The translations under genes and the position numbers were made by a program. Below, piece by piece: positions 1 through 7,812 of a stretch of 64,000 nt of DNA. Source of the DNA: Bog-473 sp963828825 (lineage in GTDB: Bacteria > Actinomycetota > Acidimicrobiia > Acidimicrobiales > RAAP-2); assembly GCA_963828825.1 (NCBI GenBank), contig CAWHGF010000004.1, positions 1,054,001-1,118,000 of the forward strand. Reading direction: 5' to 3'. The notes beneath the pieces were generated by a model. That model had not been told where the DNA came from and did not search any database. It saw nothing but the letters and a program-made list of their open reading frames with translations. The first letter of the stretch is position 1, and each line of letters begins with the position of its first letter.

Positions 1-37
1 TCACAAGGTTCTCGTATTACGCACAACAGCGCGTGAT

Positions 38-853
38 TTAGCTTCCCGTGGAAAACACCATGGCCGCAGCGGCCGCGCTGCGCTCTTTCACTTCGTCGAC
101 CGTGCAGTCCTTGACCGCGGCGATCGCGTCGCCGACGAACGGGAGGTACGACGGCTCGTTCGGACGGCCGCGATGGGGCACGGGTGCGAGGAACGGACTG
201 TCCGTCTCGACCAGCAAACGGTCGAGCGGGCAGCGTGCCGCGGCCTCCCGCACGTCGGCCGCGTTCTTGAACGTCACGATCCCGCTGAACGAGACGTACA
301 TGCCGGCGCGCAGGCAGTGTTCGACCTCTTCGGGACCGCCCGTGAAGCAGTGCAGCACGGTGCGTTCGGGAACGCCCTCGGCCCGCAACACGTCGAACAG
401 ATCGGGCCAGGCGTCGCGGGCGTGGATCACCAGCGCGAGCCCGTGGGCGTGCGCCAGCCCGATCTGCGCCGCGAACGCCGCGCGTTGCGCGTCGCGTGGC
501 GAATGCTCGTAGTAGTAGTCCAGGCCGCACTCCCCCACCGCCACCACCGCACCGTCGTCCGCCGCGAGCTCACGCGCCAACAGCGCCGCCACCTCGTCCA
601 CGCCGTCACTCGCCTCGTGCGGGTGAAGCCCGATGGACGCCCAGGCCCGGGGGCTCGTCCCCTCGCCGGCGGTCGACCGCGCCACCGCCACCGCCTGCTC
701 CGAGGTGGAGACGCTCGTGCCGATGCAGACGAGCCGGTCGATGCCGACCTCGGCCGCCCGGGCCAGGACGTCCTGCAGGTCCGTCGCCCCGGATTCGGTC
801 CCCGGGAGGTACTCCTCCTGGACGTGGCAGTGGGAGTCGAACCAGCCCGCCAC
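38..853 (-). CDS. tatD: TatD-family metal-dependent deoxyribonuclease
   Basis: TatD-type metallohydrolase of 271 residues (3'-5' DNase/RNase or D-aminoacyl-tRNA hydrolase-like in the family). The N-terminal metal motif FDSHCHV is followed by VGECGLDYYY, VIHARDAW, HCFTGG and the C-terminal ETDSPFLAP signature, so all metal ligands are present. I chose the GTG at 853 because it sits two bases after the metG stop and places the HxH motif about seven residues in. The open frame continues far upstream, but only through metG in another frame. Last gene of the DUF192-rsmI-metG-tatD operon, by coupled translation. Family assignment is firm; the in vivo substrate is not known from sequence. Confidence 0.93.
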   Translation of the reverse strand: MAGWFDSHCHVQEEYLPGTESGATDLQDVLARAAEVGIDRLVCIGTSVSTSEQAVAVARSTAGEGTSPRAWASIGLHPHEASDGVDEVAALLARELAADDGAVVAVGECGLDYYYEHSPRDAQRAAFAAQIGLAHAHGLALVIHARDAWPDLFDVLRAEGVPERTVLHCFTGGPEEVEHCLRAGMYVSFSGIVTFKNAADVREAAARCPLDRLLVETDSPFLAPVPHRGRPNEPSYLPFVGDAIAAVKDCTVDEVKERSAAAAAMVFSTGS

Positions 854-855
854 GG

Positions 856-2406
856 TCAGGCTTTGCGCCGCGGGAACAGGGGCTCCCCCTTCACGACGGC
901 CGCGCCCCCGGTGTAGCCGCCCCACTCCGCGTCCCCCGGGAGCCGTGCGAGCGAGGGGTCGCCGACGACGCCGATGCGCCGCCATACCTCGACCGCAGTC
1001 GACGGCATGGCCGCGGCGATGAGGACGCCCACGATCCGCAAGACCTCCAGCGCGTCGCCGAGTACCGCGTCGACGGGGGGTCCGGGGTCCATCTTCCAGG
1101 GTTCGGCCGCCTCGAGCTCCGCGTTGGCGGCACCGATGAGCCGCCACGTTTCTTCGAGCGCCTCGTGTGGCGCCCAGCGGGACCAGGCAACCGTCGCCGC
1201 ATGGAGCACGGCGGCCGCCACGAACGCGAGCTCGCTTGCGGCATTGCAGCCGGGGCCGACACCCCCGCACTTGGAGTGGACCACGGTGGTGACCCGCGAG
1301 ACCAGGTTGCCCAGGTTGTTGGCCAGGTCCGCGTTGTAGCGCGCCACGATGCCCTCGTAGGAGAAATCGCCGTCACCACCCAGTGCCACGTCGCGCAGGA
1401 GGTGGTAGCGCAACGGATCGACCCCGAAGTCGTCGGCCAGGGCGAGAGGCGACACGTCGGTGATCCTGAGCGCCTCGGCGCCTTGGGTCCCGGCCAGCCC
1501 CGACGCGATCATCGTCTTGCCGAGTTTCTGCCCGCCCATGAGCAGGTACCCGTGGACGAAGATCTCCTCCGGTGGGTCGATGCCGGCGGCCATGCACATG
1601 GCGGGCCACCAGACGCAGTGGAACTTGAGGATGTCCTTGCCGATCAGGTGGTGGGCCGCCCCCCAGCGCGCCTCGAATGCGGCGGGATCGCTCCCGTACC
1701 CGGCGACCGTCAGGTAGTTGATGAGCGCGTCGTACCAGACGTAGAAGACGTGCCCGCTGTCCCACGGCACCGGCACGCCCCACGTGAAGGAGGTGCGGGT
1801 GATCGACACGTCTCGCAGGCCGCCCCGGATGAACCCGAGGGCCTCGTTGCGCTTGGAGGTCGGGCGGACGAAGTCGGGGTGGCTGTCGTAGTAGTCCAGG
1901 AGGCGCTGTTCGAATTGGCTGAGCTTGAAGAAGTAGTTGTCCTCCTTCATCTCAATGACAGGGCGGCCGTGCACCGGGCACTTGCCGTCCACGAGCTGTT
2001 CCTCTGTGTAGTAGTCCTCGCAGGAGACGCAGTAGAGGCCCCAATAGGAGCCGAGCGCAATGAAGCCGTTGTCGTAGATGCGCTGCAGGAACTGCTGGAC
2101 GACTTGGTAGTGCCGGGGCTCGGTGGTGCGGATGAAGTCGTCGTTGGAGATGTCGAGCCGGCTCCACGCCTCCACGAAGCGCGCCGAGGTGCGGTCCGTC
2201 CACTCCTTGGGGGTGGTCTCGTTGGCCTCGGCCGCCTCGACGATCTTGGCCCCGTGCTCGTCGGTGCCCGTCATGAACCAGACGTCGTCGCCCAGCAGGC
2301 GGTGCCAACGGGCCAGGGCATCAGCGTTGACCGTCGTGTACGCCGTCCCCACGTGCGGCGCGTCGTTGACGTAATAGATCGGTGTGGTCAGGTAGTAGGG
2401 GGGCAC
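856..2406 (-). CDS. metG: Methionyl-tRNA synthetase
   Basis: Class I aminoacyl-tRNA synthetase charging tRNA-Met, 516 residues, the usual length for short actinobacterial MetRS lacking the C-terminal EMAP-like domain. The protein begins VPPYYLTTPIYYVNDAPHVG, with the HIGH-type motif as HVGT. A CxxC...C zinc knuckle lies near residues 120-140 (CVSCEDYY, GKCPVHG). The KMSKS loop reads KLGKT. I picked the GTG at 2406 because the Rossmann fold starts immediately after it; a longer frame upstream is proline/arginine-rich and overlaps rsmI. The gene lies 22 bases after rsmI and its stop is 2 bases before the tatD GTG. Confidence 0.96.
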   Translation of the reverse strand: MPPYYLTTPIYYVNDAPHVGTAYTTVNADALARWHRLLGDDVWFMTGTDEHGAKIVEAAEANETTPKEWTDRTSARFVEAWSRLDISNDDFIRTTEPRHYQVVQQFLQRIYDNGFIALGSYWGLYCVSCEDYYTEEQLVDGKCPVHGRPVIEMKEDNYFFKLSQFEQRLLDYYDSHPDFVRPTSKRNEALGFIRGGLRDVSITRTSFTWGVPVPWDSGHVFYVWYDALINYLTVAGYGSDPAAFEARWGAAHHLIGKDILKFHCVWWPAMCMAAGIDPPEEIFVHGYLLMGGQKLGKTMIASGLAGTQGAEALRITDVSPLALADDFGVDPLRYHLLRDVALGGDGDFSYEGIVARYNADLANNLGNLVSRVTTVVHSKCGGVGPGCNAASELAFVAAAVLHAATVAWSRWAPHEALEETWRLIGAANAELEAAEPWKMDPGPPVDAVLGDALEVLRIVGVLIAAAMPSTAVEVWRRIGVVGDPSLARLPGDAEWGGYTGGAAVVKGEPLFPRRKA

Positions 2407-2428
2407 CGCCGGTAGCGTACCGGCGCCC

Positions 2429-3328
2429 TCAGCCGCCTCCCGACGTGCCCGTGCTGCCACCCCCGGCCCTCCGCACGCGCAGAGCGGCCTCGTACGCGCG
2501 CCGCCGTGGCACACCGAGGGAGGCCGCCACCAGGTCGGCGACCTGGCGCGGGCCGGCCGACGGGTCGTCGCCCAGCGCGTCCCGCACCGCGCCCTCGACC
2601 TCGGCGTCGCCGGCCGGGGCCGCGGGCGGGGATCCGCCGACCACCAGAACGACCTCACCCCGCACCTCCCGCGCTGCGAAAGCGGCCGCGGCCTCGCCCA
2701 GCGTCCCCCGCCAGACCTCCTCGTGCAGCTTGGTCAGCTCGCGGACCACGGCGGCCGGCCGCGCCGCGTCGGTGGCTGCCAGCTCGGCCAGCGTGGCCGC
2801 CACCCGGCCCGGTGCCTCCAGCACCACGGTCGTGCGCGCGTCGGCCATGAGCGCCGCCAGGCGGCGCCGGCGCTCGGGCCCCTTGCGGGGCAGGAATCCC
2901 TCGACGCAGAAGCGGTCCGCCGGCAGGCCGCTCACGACGAGCGCGCCGAGGACGGACGACGGACCGGGTACGGTGCTCACCGTCTCGCCCGCGGCGGCGA
3001 GCTGACTTGCCAGCCACGCGCCCGGGTCCGAGATCCCGGGCGTGCCCGCGTCGCTGACGACGGCCACCGTCGCGCCCCGGGCCACGGCGGCCGCCACGCG
3101 GTCGAGCCGCGTCGCTTCGTTGTGCCCGTGCAGCGACAGGAGGCGGTCGCCGTTGGGTCCCTTGGCGGTGATGCCGCTCGCCGACAGCAGGGCCCGGGTG
3201 CGACGGGTGTCCTCGCAACAGATCAGGTCGGCCGTCTCCAGCACCTCGCGGGCCCGCGGTGAGAGATCACCGAGGTTTCCGATCGGCGTGGCGACCAGCA
3301 CGAGCCGGCCCCGCCGCTCCTCGGTCAC
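2429..3328 (-). CDS. rsmI: 16S rRNA (cytidine(1402)-2'-O)-methyltransferase RsmI
   Basis: SAM-dependent methyltransferase that 2'-O-methylates C1402 in the decoding centre of 16S rRNA; 299 residues. The N-terminus VLVATPIGNLGDLSPRA and the internal motifs CEDTRRTRALL, VSDAGTPGISDPG and TVPGPSS are diagnostic of the tetrapyrrole-methylase fold of RsmI. The extreme C-terminus carries a PRQVADLVAASLGVPRR helix-turn-helix-like segment, common in this family. The GTG at 3328 overlaps the stop of the upstream DUF192 gene by four bases (GTGA), so the two are translationally coupled. Assignment is secure. Confidence 0.95.
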   Translation of the reverse strand: MTEERRGRLVLVATPIGNLGDLSPRAREVLETADLICCEDTRRTRALLSASGITAKGPNGDRLLSLHGHNEATRLDRVAAAVARGATVAVVSDAGTPGISDPGAWLASQLAAAGETVSTVPGPSSVLGALVVSGLPADRFCVEGFLPRKGPERRRRLAALMADARTTVVLEAPGRVAATLAELAATDAARPAAVVRELTKLHEEVWRGTLGEAAAAFAAREVRGEVVLVVGGSPPAAPAGDAEVEGAVRDALGDDPSAGPRQVADLVAASLGVPRRRAYEAALRVRRAGGGSTGTSGGG

Positions 3329-3687
3329 GACGTGCCGCTTGCTGCACCGTTCGGGACCTCGCGCACCTCGAGCTGGTCGCCCACCCGCACACCCCAGCGC
3401 TCCAACGACCCGGCCTCGGTCTGGACGGCGCTCCGGGCCGTCCGTCCCCCCACGGCCACTCGCCACGGCTTGAGCCGGGCGACCCGCACCACGGTGAGGT
3501 CGGTGGAGAGAAACGCCACGTCAATGGAAAATTTCATGCCAGCCGTGTGCACCGTGCGGGCGCCGTCCACGTGCAGCGCGCCCTCGCAACCCCGGCGCCC
3601 TCGCAACGCGCCGCGCTCGGCCGGCGAGTCGGCCAGCTCGAGCGCACACACCACCGCGCCGTCGCGCAGCAGCCATCCGGACCGCAT
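3325..3687 (-). CDS. DUF192 family protein
   Basis: Small protein of 120 residues matching the DUF192 fold, with the hallmark GALHVDGARTVHT and GMKFSIDVAFLS segments and the C-terminal GVRVGDQLEV. Some DUF192 proteins are secreted, but this one has no signal peptide and starts directly with MRSGWLLRDG, so it is probably cytoplasmic. Biochemical role unknown. It heads the operon with rsmI (4-base GTGA overlap), metG and tatD. The upstream gap of about 50 bases to the divergent bL37 gene must hold both promoters. Confidence 0.85.
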   Translation of the reverse strand: MRSGWLLRDGAVVCALELADSPAERGALRGRRGCEGALHVDGARTVHTAGMKFSIDVAFLSTDLTVVRVARLKPWRVAVGGRTARSAVQTEAGSLERWGVRVGDQLEVREVPNGAASGTS

Positions 3688-3738
3688 CCGTCGAGGCTAC
3701 CGGACCGCCTGCCGCATTCCGTCTAGGCTCTCCGCTTC

Positions 3739-3822
3739 ATGTCGAAACGAACGGTGAAGCGCAAGCTCAGGACGAAGAAGAAGGCCAACCACGGCAAGAA
3801 GCCGAACTGCGGCCGCGGCTGA
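3739..3822 (+). CDS. Ribosomal protein bL37-like (27 aa)
   Basis: A 27-codon ORF, ATG to TGA, encoding a very basic peptide with 12 Lys/Arg. It begins MSKRTVKRKLRTKKK and continues KANHGKKPN. The KANHGK(K/R)PN signature near the C-terminus matches bL37, the 24-residue 50S protein described in mycobacterial ribosomes (family knowledge recalled, not searched here). Size, charge and motif agree; the N-terminal half differs from the mycobacterial one. It is divergent from the DUF192-rsmI-metG operon, in a translation neighbourhood. Too short for most gene callers. The alternative is a chance basic ORF, but the motif match makes this unlikely. Confidence 0.75.
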   Translation: MSKRTVKRKLRTKKKANHGKKPNCGRG

Positions 3823-3859
3823 CCGCGCGCTGATCACGCCGGCATGACTGTCGGCGGCC

Positions 3860-4744
3860 TCACACTCGGTCCCAGGCGACTCCCCGTGAGCCCAGCAGGC
3901 CGCACAGCGTGGTGGGCACGTCCGAGATGATCCCGTCCACCCCGAGGCAGAGCAGGCGCTCCATGGACGCCACGTCGTTGACCGTCCACACATGGACCGC
4001 CTTGCCACCCCGGTGGGCCCCGGCCACGAATGGCTCGTCGACGACCACCAGGTCCCCCTGGCGTTCGGGCACCTGGTAGGCGACAGCCGGGCTGTCGGGC
4101 ACCTCCTCGCCGGCCTGAACGGCACGCCAGGCCTCGGCCGTGGCCATGGTGCCCGCCGAGGTCGGCACCGACGGGGCGAACCGGCGGAAGGCGTCCGTCG
4201 CCGGGTCGAGGAATGAGGCCACGATCACGTCGTCCGTGCGGCCGAACTCGGCCAGGAGCCGGGCCAGGGACTCCTCGTACGGGGCGACCACCGGTGCCGT
4301 CTGCTTGATGTCGAGGTTCAGCATCACTCCGGGGAACTGCTCGAGGACCTCGCGCAGCGTGGCGATGCCGAACGACCGGTCGGCCGGCGCCCGGCCGCGG
4401 AAGGGGTAGTCGCCAGCGGGTCGCCCCGGCGTGACGTCGGCCCCGGGGATCCACCAGTAAGAGAAGTCCATCTCCCGTAGCTGTGACAGCGTGAACGACG
4501 CAATGGGGCCCTGCCTGGCCGTGGTGCGGTCGACCGTGGCGTCATGGCACACCACCAGCTCGCCGTCCGCCGTCGCGTGGACATCGAGCTCAATCCCCGT
4601 CGCGCCCGCCTCGAGCGCGTGGTCGATGGCGTGCAGGGTCGACGAGGGCGACTCCCAGGCACCGCCTTGATGCGCATAGGCGATCACCCTGCGCTCGAGC
4701 CACACCGACGCCTCGCCCATCAGCCCGACGGTAACAGCCGTCAC
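3860..4744 (-). CDS. Glycerophosphodiester phosphodiesterase
   Basis: GDPD-family TIM-barrel enzyme hydrolysing glycerophosphodiesters to glycerol-3-phosphate and an alcohol; 294 residues or 286 if the ATG at 4720 is used. The N-terminal catalytic region reads AYAHQGGAWESPSSTLHA, where the usual HRG is HQG. Then come IELDVHATADGELVVCHD, which carries the metal-binding E/D and catalytic His, and later LNLDIKQ and the C-terminal VWTVND and GVDGIISDVP motifs. No signal peptide is seen, so it is probably cytoplasmic. Monocistronic, convergent with the tiny bL37 gene. Confidence 0.9.
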   Translation of the reverse strand: MTAVTVGLMGEASVWLERRVIAYAHQGGAWESPSSTLHAIDHALEAGATGIELDVHATADGELVVCHDATVDRTTARQGPIASFTLSQLREMDFSYWWIPGADVTPGRPAGDYPFRGRAPADRSFGIATLREVLEQFPGVMLNLDIKQTAPVVAPYEESLARLLAEFGRTDDVIVASFLDPATDAFRRFAPSVPTSAGTMATAEAWRAVQAGEEVPDSPAVAYQVPERQGDLVVVDEPFVAGAHRGGKAVHVWTVNDVASMERLLCLGVDGIISDVPTTLCGLLGSRGVAWDRV

Positions 4745-4809
4745 CCACCAAGTGGCCGGCCCGGAGGGCGAAGCCGGGCACCGCCGTGGCGGGCCTATCC
4801 TCGTGCGGC

Positions 4810-5421
4810 GTGCTCGATCATCTCCTCGTCGATCTCATCGGCACCATCCGCGCCTCCTTCGACCGGGCGCTGCTCCAGCGCCAGGCCGTCGAGGAGCGTT
4901 TCCAGGTCGACGTCTTCCTGGGCGACCTGTCCTGGGAGACCTCCTACAGCCTGCCCGGTGAGGAGCAACCGCCCCGGGTGCGGGCCGACGTCTCGGTGGA
5001 CTGGCCCACCTGGAGCCAGACGTCCTACCGCAGCTGGTCGATCGGCGAGCCGCCCGACGAGCTTCCCGAGGTCGTGATCGAGGTGGCCCTGCGTGTGCAG
5101 CGCATGGCCGAGGCGCCGGACACCGAGAAGGTCATGGCGGCCCTGCCCGCCACCGGGCCGCTGGGCGAGCCGTCGGATCTGGTCCGCACCGCCACGACGA
5201 TCGAACAGGTGCGCACCGAGGCGGACGAGGCTGACGGCGCCATGCGCTGGGCCGCCGAGGCGACCTATGAGGGCTCCCTGCGCTTCAGCGAGCACCAGCT
5301 CGAAGAGCCGTCCATCCTCGTCCCCGTCTTCGACGACCTGACCCGCTGGATCGCCTCGACGCTGATCTCACTGGCCGACCTGCCCTTCACGTTCCTGCCG
5401 CCCGGGGAGGACGACGCCTGA
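4810..5421 (+). CDS. Conserved hypothetical protein, cassette with SCO1
   Basis: About 203 residues from the GTG at 4810; a GTG at 4786 in the same frame would add eight residues. I do not recognise the family. The sequence is acidic and soluble, with no membrane segment. It has a tryptophan-rich middle (VDWPTWSQTSYRSWSIGE) and a conserved-looking C-terminus ending in LADLPFTFLPPGEDDA. The downstream SCO1-like gene overlaps its stop by four bases, and a copper/redox-associated lipoprotein follows, so it probably belongs to the same transcription unit. Codon usage is typical of the neighbourhood. Confidence 0.7.
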   Translation: MLDHLLVDLIGTIRASFDRALLQRQAVEERFQVDVFLGDLSWETSYSLPGEEQPPRVRADVSVDWPTWSQTSYRSWSIGEPPDELPEVVIEVALRVQRMAEAPDTEKVMAALPATGPLGEPSDLVRTATTIEQVRTEADEADGAMRWAAEATYEGSLRFSEHQLEEPSILVPVFDDLTRWIASTLISLADLPFTFLPPGEDDA

Positions 5422-6182
5422 CCCGCTTCGCTCCGCGTCGAGCCTCTGTCACCGTTCTCGCTCTCGCCCTCGCTCTGGGCCTGCTGCTCACCGCCTGTGG
5501 TTCGTCCGCACCCGGCGCGCCGTCACCGAACCAGGGCCTGGCGCTCGACCGGCCCACGCCCCAGGCCGTGCCGTTGGTCAACCAGCGGGGACAGACGGTG
5601 TCGCTCGCCACGCTGCGGGGCAAGGTCGTGGTCCTGGCTCCCTTCCTGACCCTGTGCCAGGACGAGTGCCCGCTGGTGACCGGCGCGTTCATCTCCTTGC
5701 AGCGCGACCTGCGCGCGGCCGGCCAGGCGAACCGCGTCGTCTTCGTCGAGGCCACGGTCGATCCGGGCCGCGACTCGGTGGCCCGCCTGGCCGCCTACCA
5801 GAAGGAGTTCGGGGCCGACTGGGATCTGTGGACGGGCACGCCAGCCGACATCGCCGCGTTCTGGAAGCCGTTCGGCGTGGAATACCAGATCGTGCCCGAG
5901 GGGCAGCCGGCGAAGACGGACTGGTACACCGGGAAGCCCTTGACCTACGACGTCGACCACACCGACGGCTACATCCTCATCAACACCGCTGGGCGCGAGC
6001 GCTTCGTCGACGCCACCGCCCCGAATCAGAAGGGCGTGCTCGACGCGAAGCTGCGCGGACTTCTCAACGACGGCGGCCTGCACGAGCTGCAGAACCCACA
6101 GGCACCCGACTGGACCACGGCCGACGCCTTGTCCTCCATCAGCTGGTTGCTCGGCACAAACGTCCCTGCGTCGAGCTCGTGA
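5418..6182 (+). CDS. SCO1/SenC-family lipoprotein with apparent CTG start
   Basis: Thioredoxin-fold SCO protein, probably delivering copper to, or reducing, the CuA site of cytochrome oxidase. The CxxxC pair is in LTLCQDECPLVTG and the conserved metal-ligand His in DVDHTDGYILI. The N-terminus is a lipoprotein signal: two-plus arginines (TRFAPRRAS), a hydrophobic ALALALGLLL stretch and the lipobox LTAC. No ATG, GTG or TTG exists in frame upstream of the signal peptide. The only plausible initiator is the CTG at 5418, which overlaps the preceding stop as CTGA. A GTG at 5568 would remove the whole export signal and is rejected. About 254 residues. Confidence 0.85.
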   Translation: MTRFAPRRASVTVLALALALGLLLTACGSSAPGAPSPNQGLALDRPTPQAVPLVNQRGQTVSLATLRGKVVVLAPFLTLCQDECPLVTGAFISLQRDLRAAGQANRVVFVEATVDPGRDSVARLAAYQKEFGADWDLWTGTPADIAAFWKPFGVEYQIVPEGQPAKTDWYTGKPLTYDVDHTDGYILINTAGRERFVDATAPNQKGVLDAKLRGLLNDGGLHELQNPQAPDWTTADALSSISWLLGTNVPASSS

Positions 6183-6703
6183 TGGGGAGCCGGCTACGCC
6201 GCACCTCCCTCGTGGTTCCCGCAGCGCTGGCCGTCCTCGCCCTGCTGTTCAGCGCGTGCGGGGGTGCCGGCGTCACGACACTGTCGGCCCCGCCCACCAC
6301 CGACACCTCACTCACGCTGACCTTGCAGCACTCCCCGGTCGGGCCCATCCTGGCCACGGGGGGCGGCGACACGCTGTACGACTTCGCCCCCGACACCCCG
6401 ACGCACAGCGCCTGCCTCAACGACGGCTGCGTGCTGCAGTGGCCGCCGCTCATCACGAGCGGGCCGGTGCGCCTCGGCAAGGGGCTCGATCGCGTCCTGG
6501 TGGGCACGCTCCGCCGGCCTGACGGCTCGACCCAGCTCTCCTACGGTGGGCACCCGCTCTACCGGTACAACCTCGACGTGTCGCCCGGTGTCGTCATGGG
6601 ACAGGCCATCGACCAGGACGGCGGCCTCTGGTACGTGATCAACGCCAAGGGCCAGCAGATCACGACAGCCTTCAGCGTCACCCCTTCGAACAGCAACGGC
6701 TGA
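6182..6703 (+). CDS. Lipoprotein with Lipoprotein_15 (YxFxxD) repeats
   Basis: Secreted lipoprotein of 173 residues. The signal peptide is MGSRLRRTSLV, a hydrophobic core, then the lipobox FSAC at about residue 26. Two copies of the repeat of unknown function PF03640 follow: TLYDFAPDTPTHSAC with CVLQWPPL, and GHPLYRYNLD with GLWYVINAKG. Such proteins often accompany SCO or oxidase genes and may be electron-transfer or heme-related, but the function is unproven. The ATG at 6182 overlaps the SCO1 TGA by one base (TGATG), so it is co-translated. Convergent with ychF, with 11 bases between stops. Confidence 0.85.
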   Translation: MGSRLRRTSLVVPAALAVLALLFSACGGAGVTTLSAPPTTDTSLTLTLQHSPVGPILATGGGDTLYDFAPDTPTHSACLNDGCVLQWPPLITSGPVRLGKGLDRVLVGTLRRPDGSTQLSYGGHPLYRYNLDVSPGVVMGQAIDQDGGLWYVINAKGQQITTAFSVTPSNSNG

Positions 6704-6714
6704 ACCGCACGCGC

Positions 6715-7800
6715 TCAGGTGTTGAAGCGGAACTCGACCACGTCGCCGTCGCGCATGACGTAATCCTTGCCTTCCATGCGGGCCCGGCCGGCGGTGCGGG
6801 CGGCGGCGACCGAGCCGGCGTCCATCAGGTCCTCGAAGCTAATCACTTCCGCCTTGATGAACCCCCTCTCGAAGTCGGTGTGGATGACCCCGGCCGCCTT
6901 GGGGGCGGTGTCACCGATGTGAATGGTCCACGCCCGTGCCTCCTTCGGCCCGGCCGTCAGGAACGTCTGCAGGCCCAGCGTGGCGAAGCCCACGTGGACC
7001 AGCTGCTCGAGTCCCGACTCCTCCTGGCCGTAGCTGCGCAACAGCTCCGCGGCGTCGGCGGCGTCGAGGCCGGCCACCTCCGCCTCGATCTGTGCGCACA
7101 GCACGACCGCCTGGGCCGGGCGCACCGATTCGGCCAGGCTGGCGGAGAGTCCGGCGTCCCCCAGCGCGCCCTCGTCGACGTTGAAGACGTAAATGAAGGG
7201 TTTGGCCGTCAACAGGTGCAGGTCGCGGAGCAGAGCGGCGTCCACTTCACCTTTCGCTGCCGCCTCCGTAATGGTGCGGCCCGCACCGAGAATGACTTCG
7301 GCAGCGGTGACCGCCTCGACCCTGGGCCTGAGGGCCGGGTCGCCCTTCGCCTCGCGCACCAGCCGAGGGAGGCGCTGCTCGACCGTCTGGAGGTCGGCCA
7401 GAATCAGCTCGGTGTTGACCGTCTCGATGTCGCCCGGCGGGTCCACCCGCGCGTCGACATGGACCACGTCGTCGTCGTGGAAGGCACGCACCACCTGACA
7501 GATGGCGTCGACCTCGCGGATGGCCGCCAGGAACTGGTTGCCCAGACCCTCCCCTTTGGACGCGCCGCGGACGAGGCCAGCGATATCGACGAAGGTCACC
7601 GTTGCCGGGACGACTGGCGCCCCGTCGTAGAGATCGGCCAGTTGCGCCAAGCGCGGATCGGGCACGGCCACTACGCCCACATTGGGCTCAATGGTGGCGA
7701 AGGGATAGTTGGCCGCCAGCACCTCGTTGTTGGTCAGTGCATTGAACAGCGTGGACTTGCCCACGTTGGGCAGCCCAACGATGCCGATCGAAAGGCTCAC
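6715..7800 (-). CDS. ychF: Redox-regulated ATPase YchF (OLA1 family)
   Basis: Translation-associated P-loop protein that in this family prefers ATP over GTP and binds ribosomes; 361 residues, the standard length. Walker A is GLPNVGKSTLF near residue 9; G3 is FVDIAGLVRGASKGEGLGNQF; the altered G4 is FNVDE, the hallmark of ATP specificity. The C-terminal TGS domain ends VMRDGDVVEFRFNT. Start ATG at 7800. The upstream PfkB-family kinase stops 12 bases before it, so the two are likely cotranscribed. Confidence 0.96.
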   Translation of the reverse strand: MSLSIGIVGLPNVGKSTLFNALTNNEVLAANYPFATIEPNVGVVAVPDPRLAQLADLYDGAPVVPATVTFVDIAGLVRGASKGEGLGNQFLAAIREVDAICQVVRAFHDDDVVHVDARVDPPGDIETVNTELILADLQTVEQRLPRLVREAKGDPALRPRVEAVTAAEVILGAGRTITEAAAKGEVDAALLRDLHLLTAKPFIYVFNVDEGALGDAGLSASLAESVRPAQAVVLCAQIEAEVAGLDAADAAELLRSYGQEESGLEQLVHVGFATLGLQTFLTAGPKEARAWTIHIGDTAPKAAGVIHTDFERGFIKAEVISFEDLMDAGSVAAARTAGRARMEGKDYVMRDGDVVEFRFNT

Positions 7801-7812
7801 GCGGGCGGCAGG

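Noticed and set aside
48..916. Long plus-strand open frames over tatD
   Set aside because: They are the complement of tatD in a GC-rich genome; Arg/Pro/Ala-rich and without motifs.
496..2415. A 639-codon plus-strand frame antisense to metG
   Set aside because: It mirrors the metG codons, is rich in Arg/Val/Asp repeats and has no domain.
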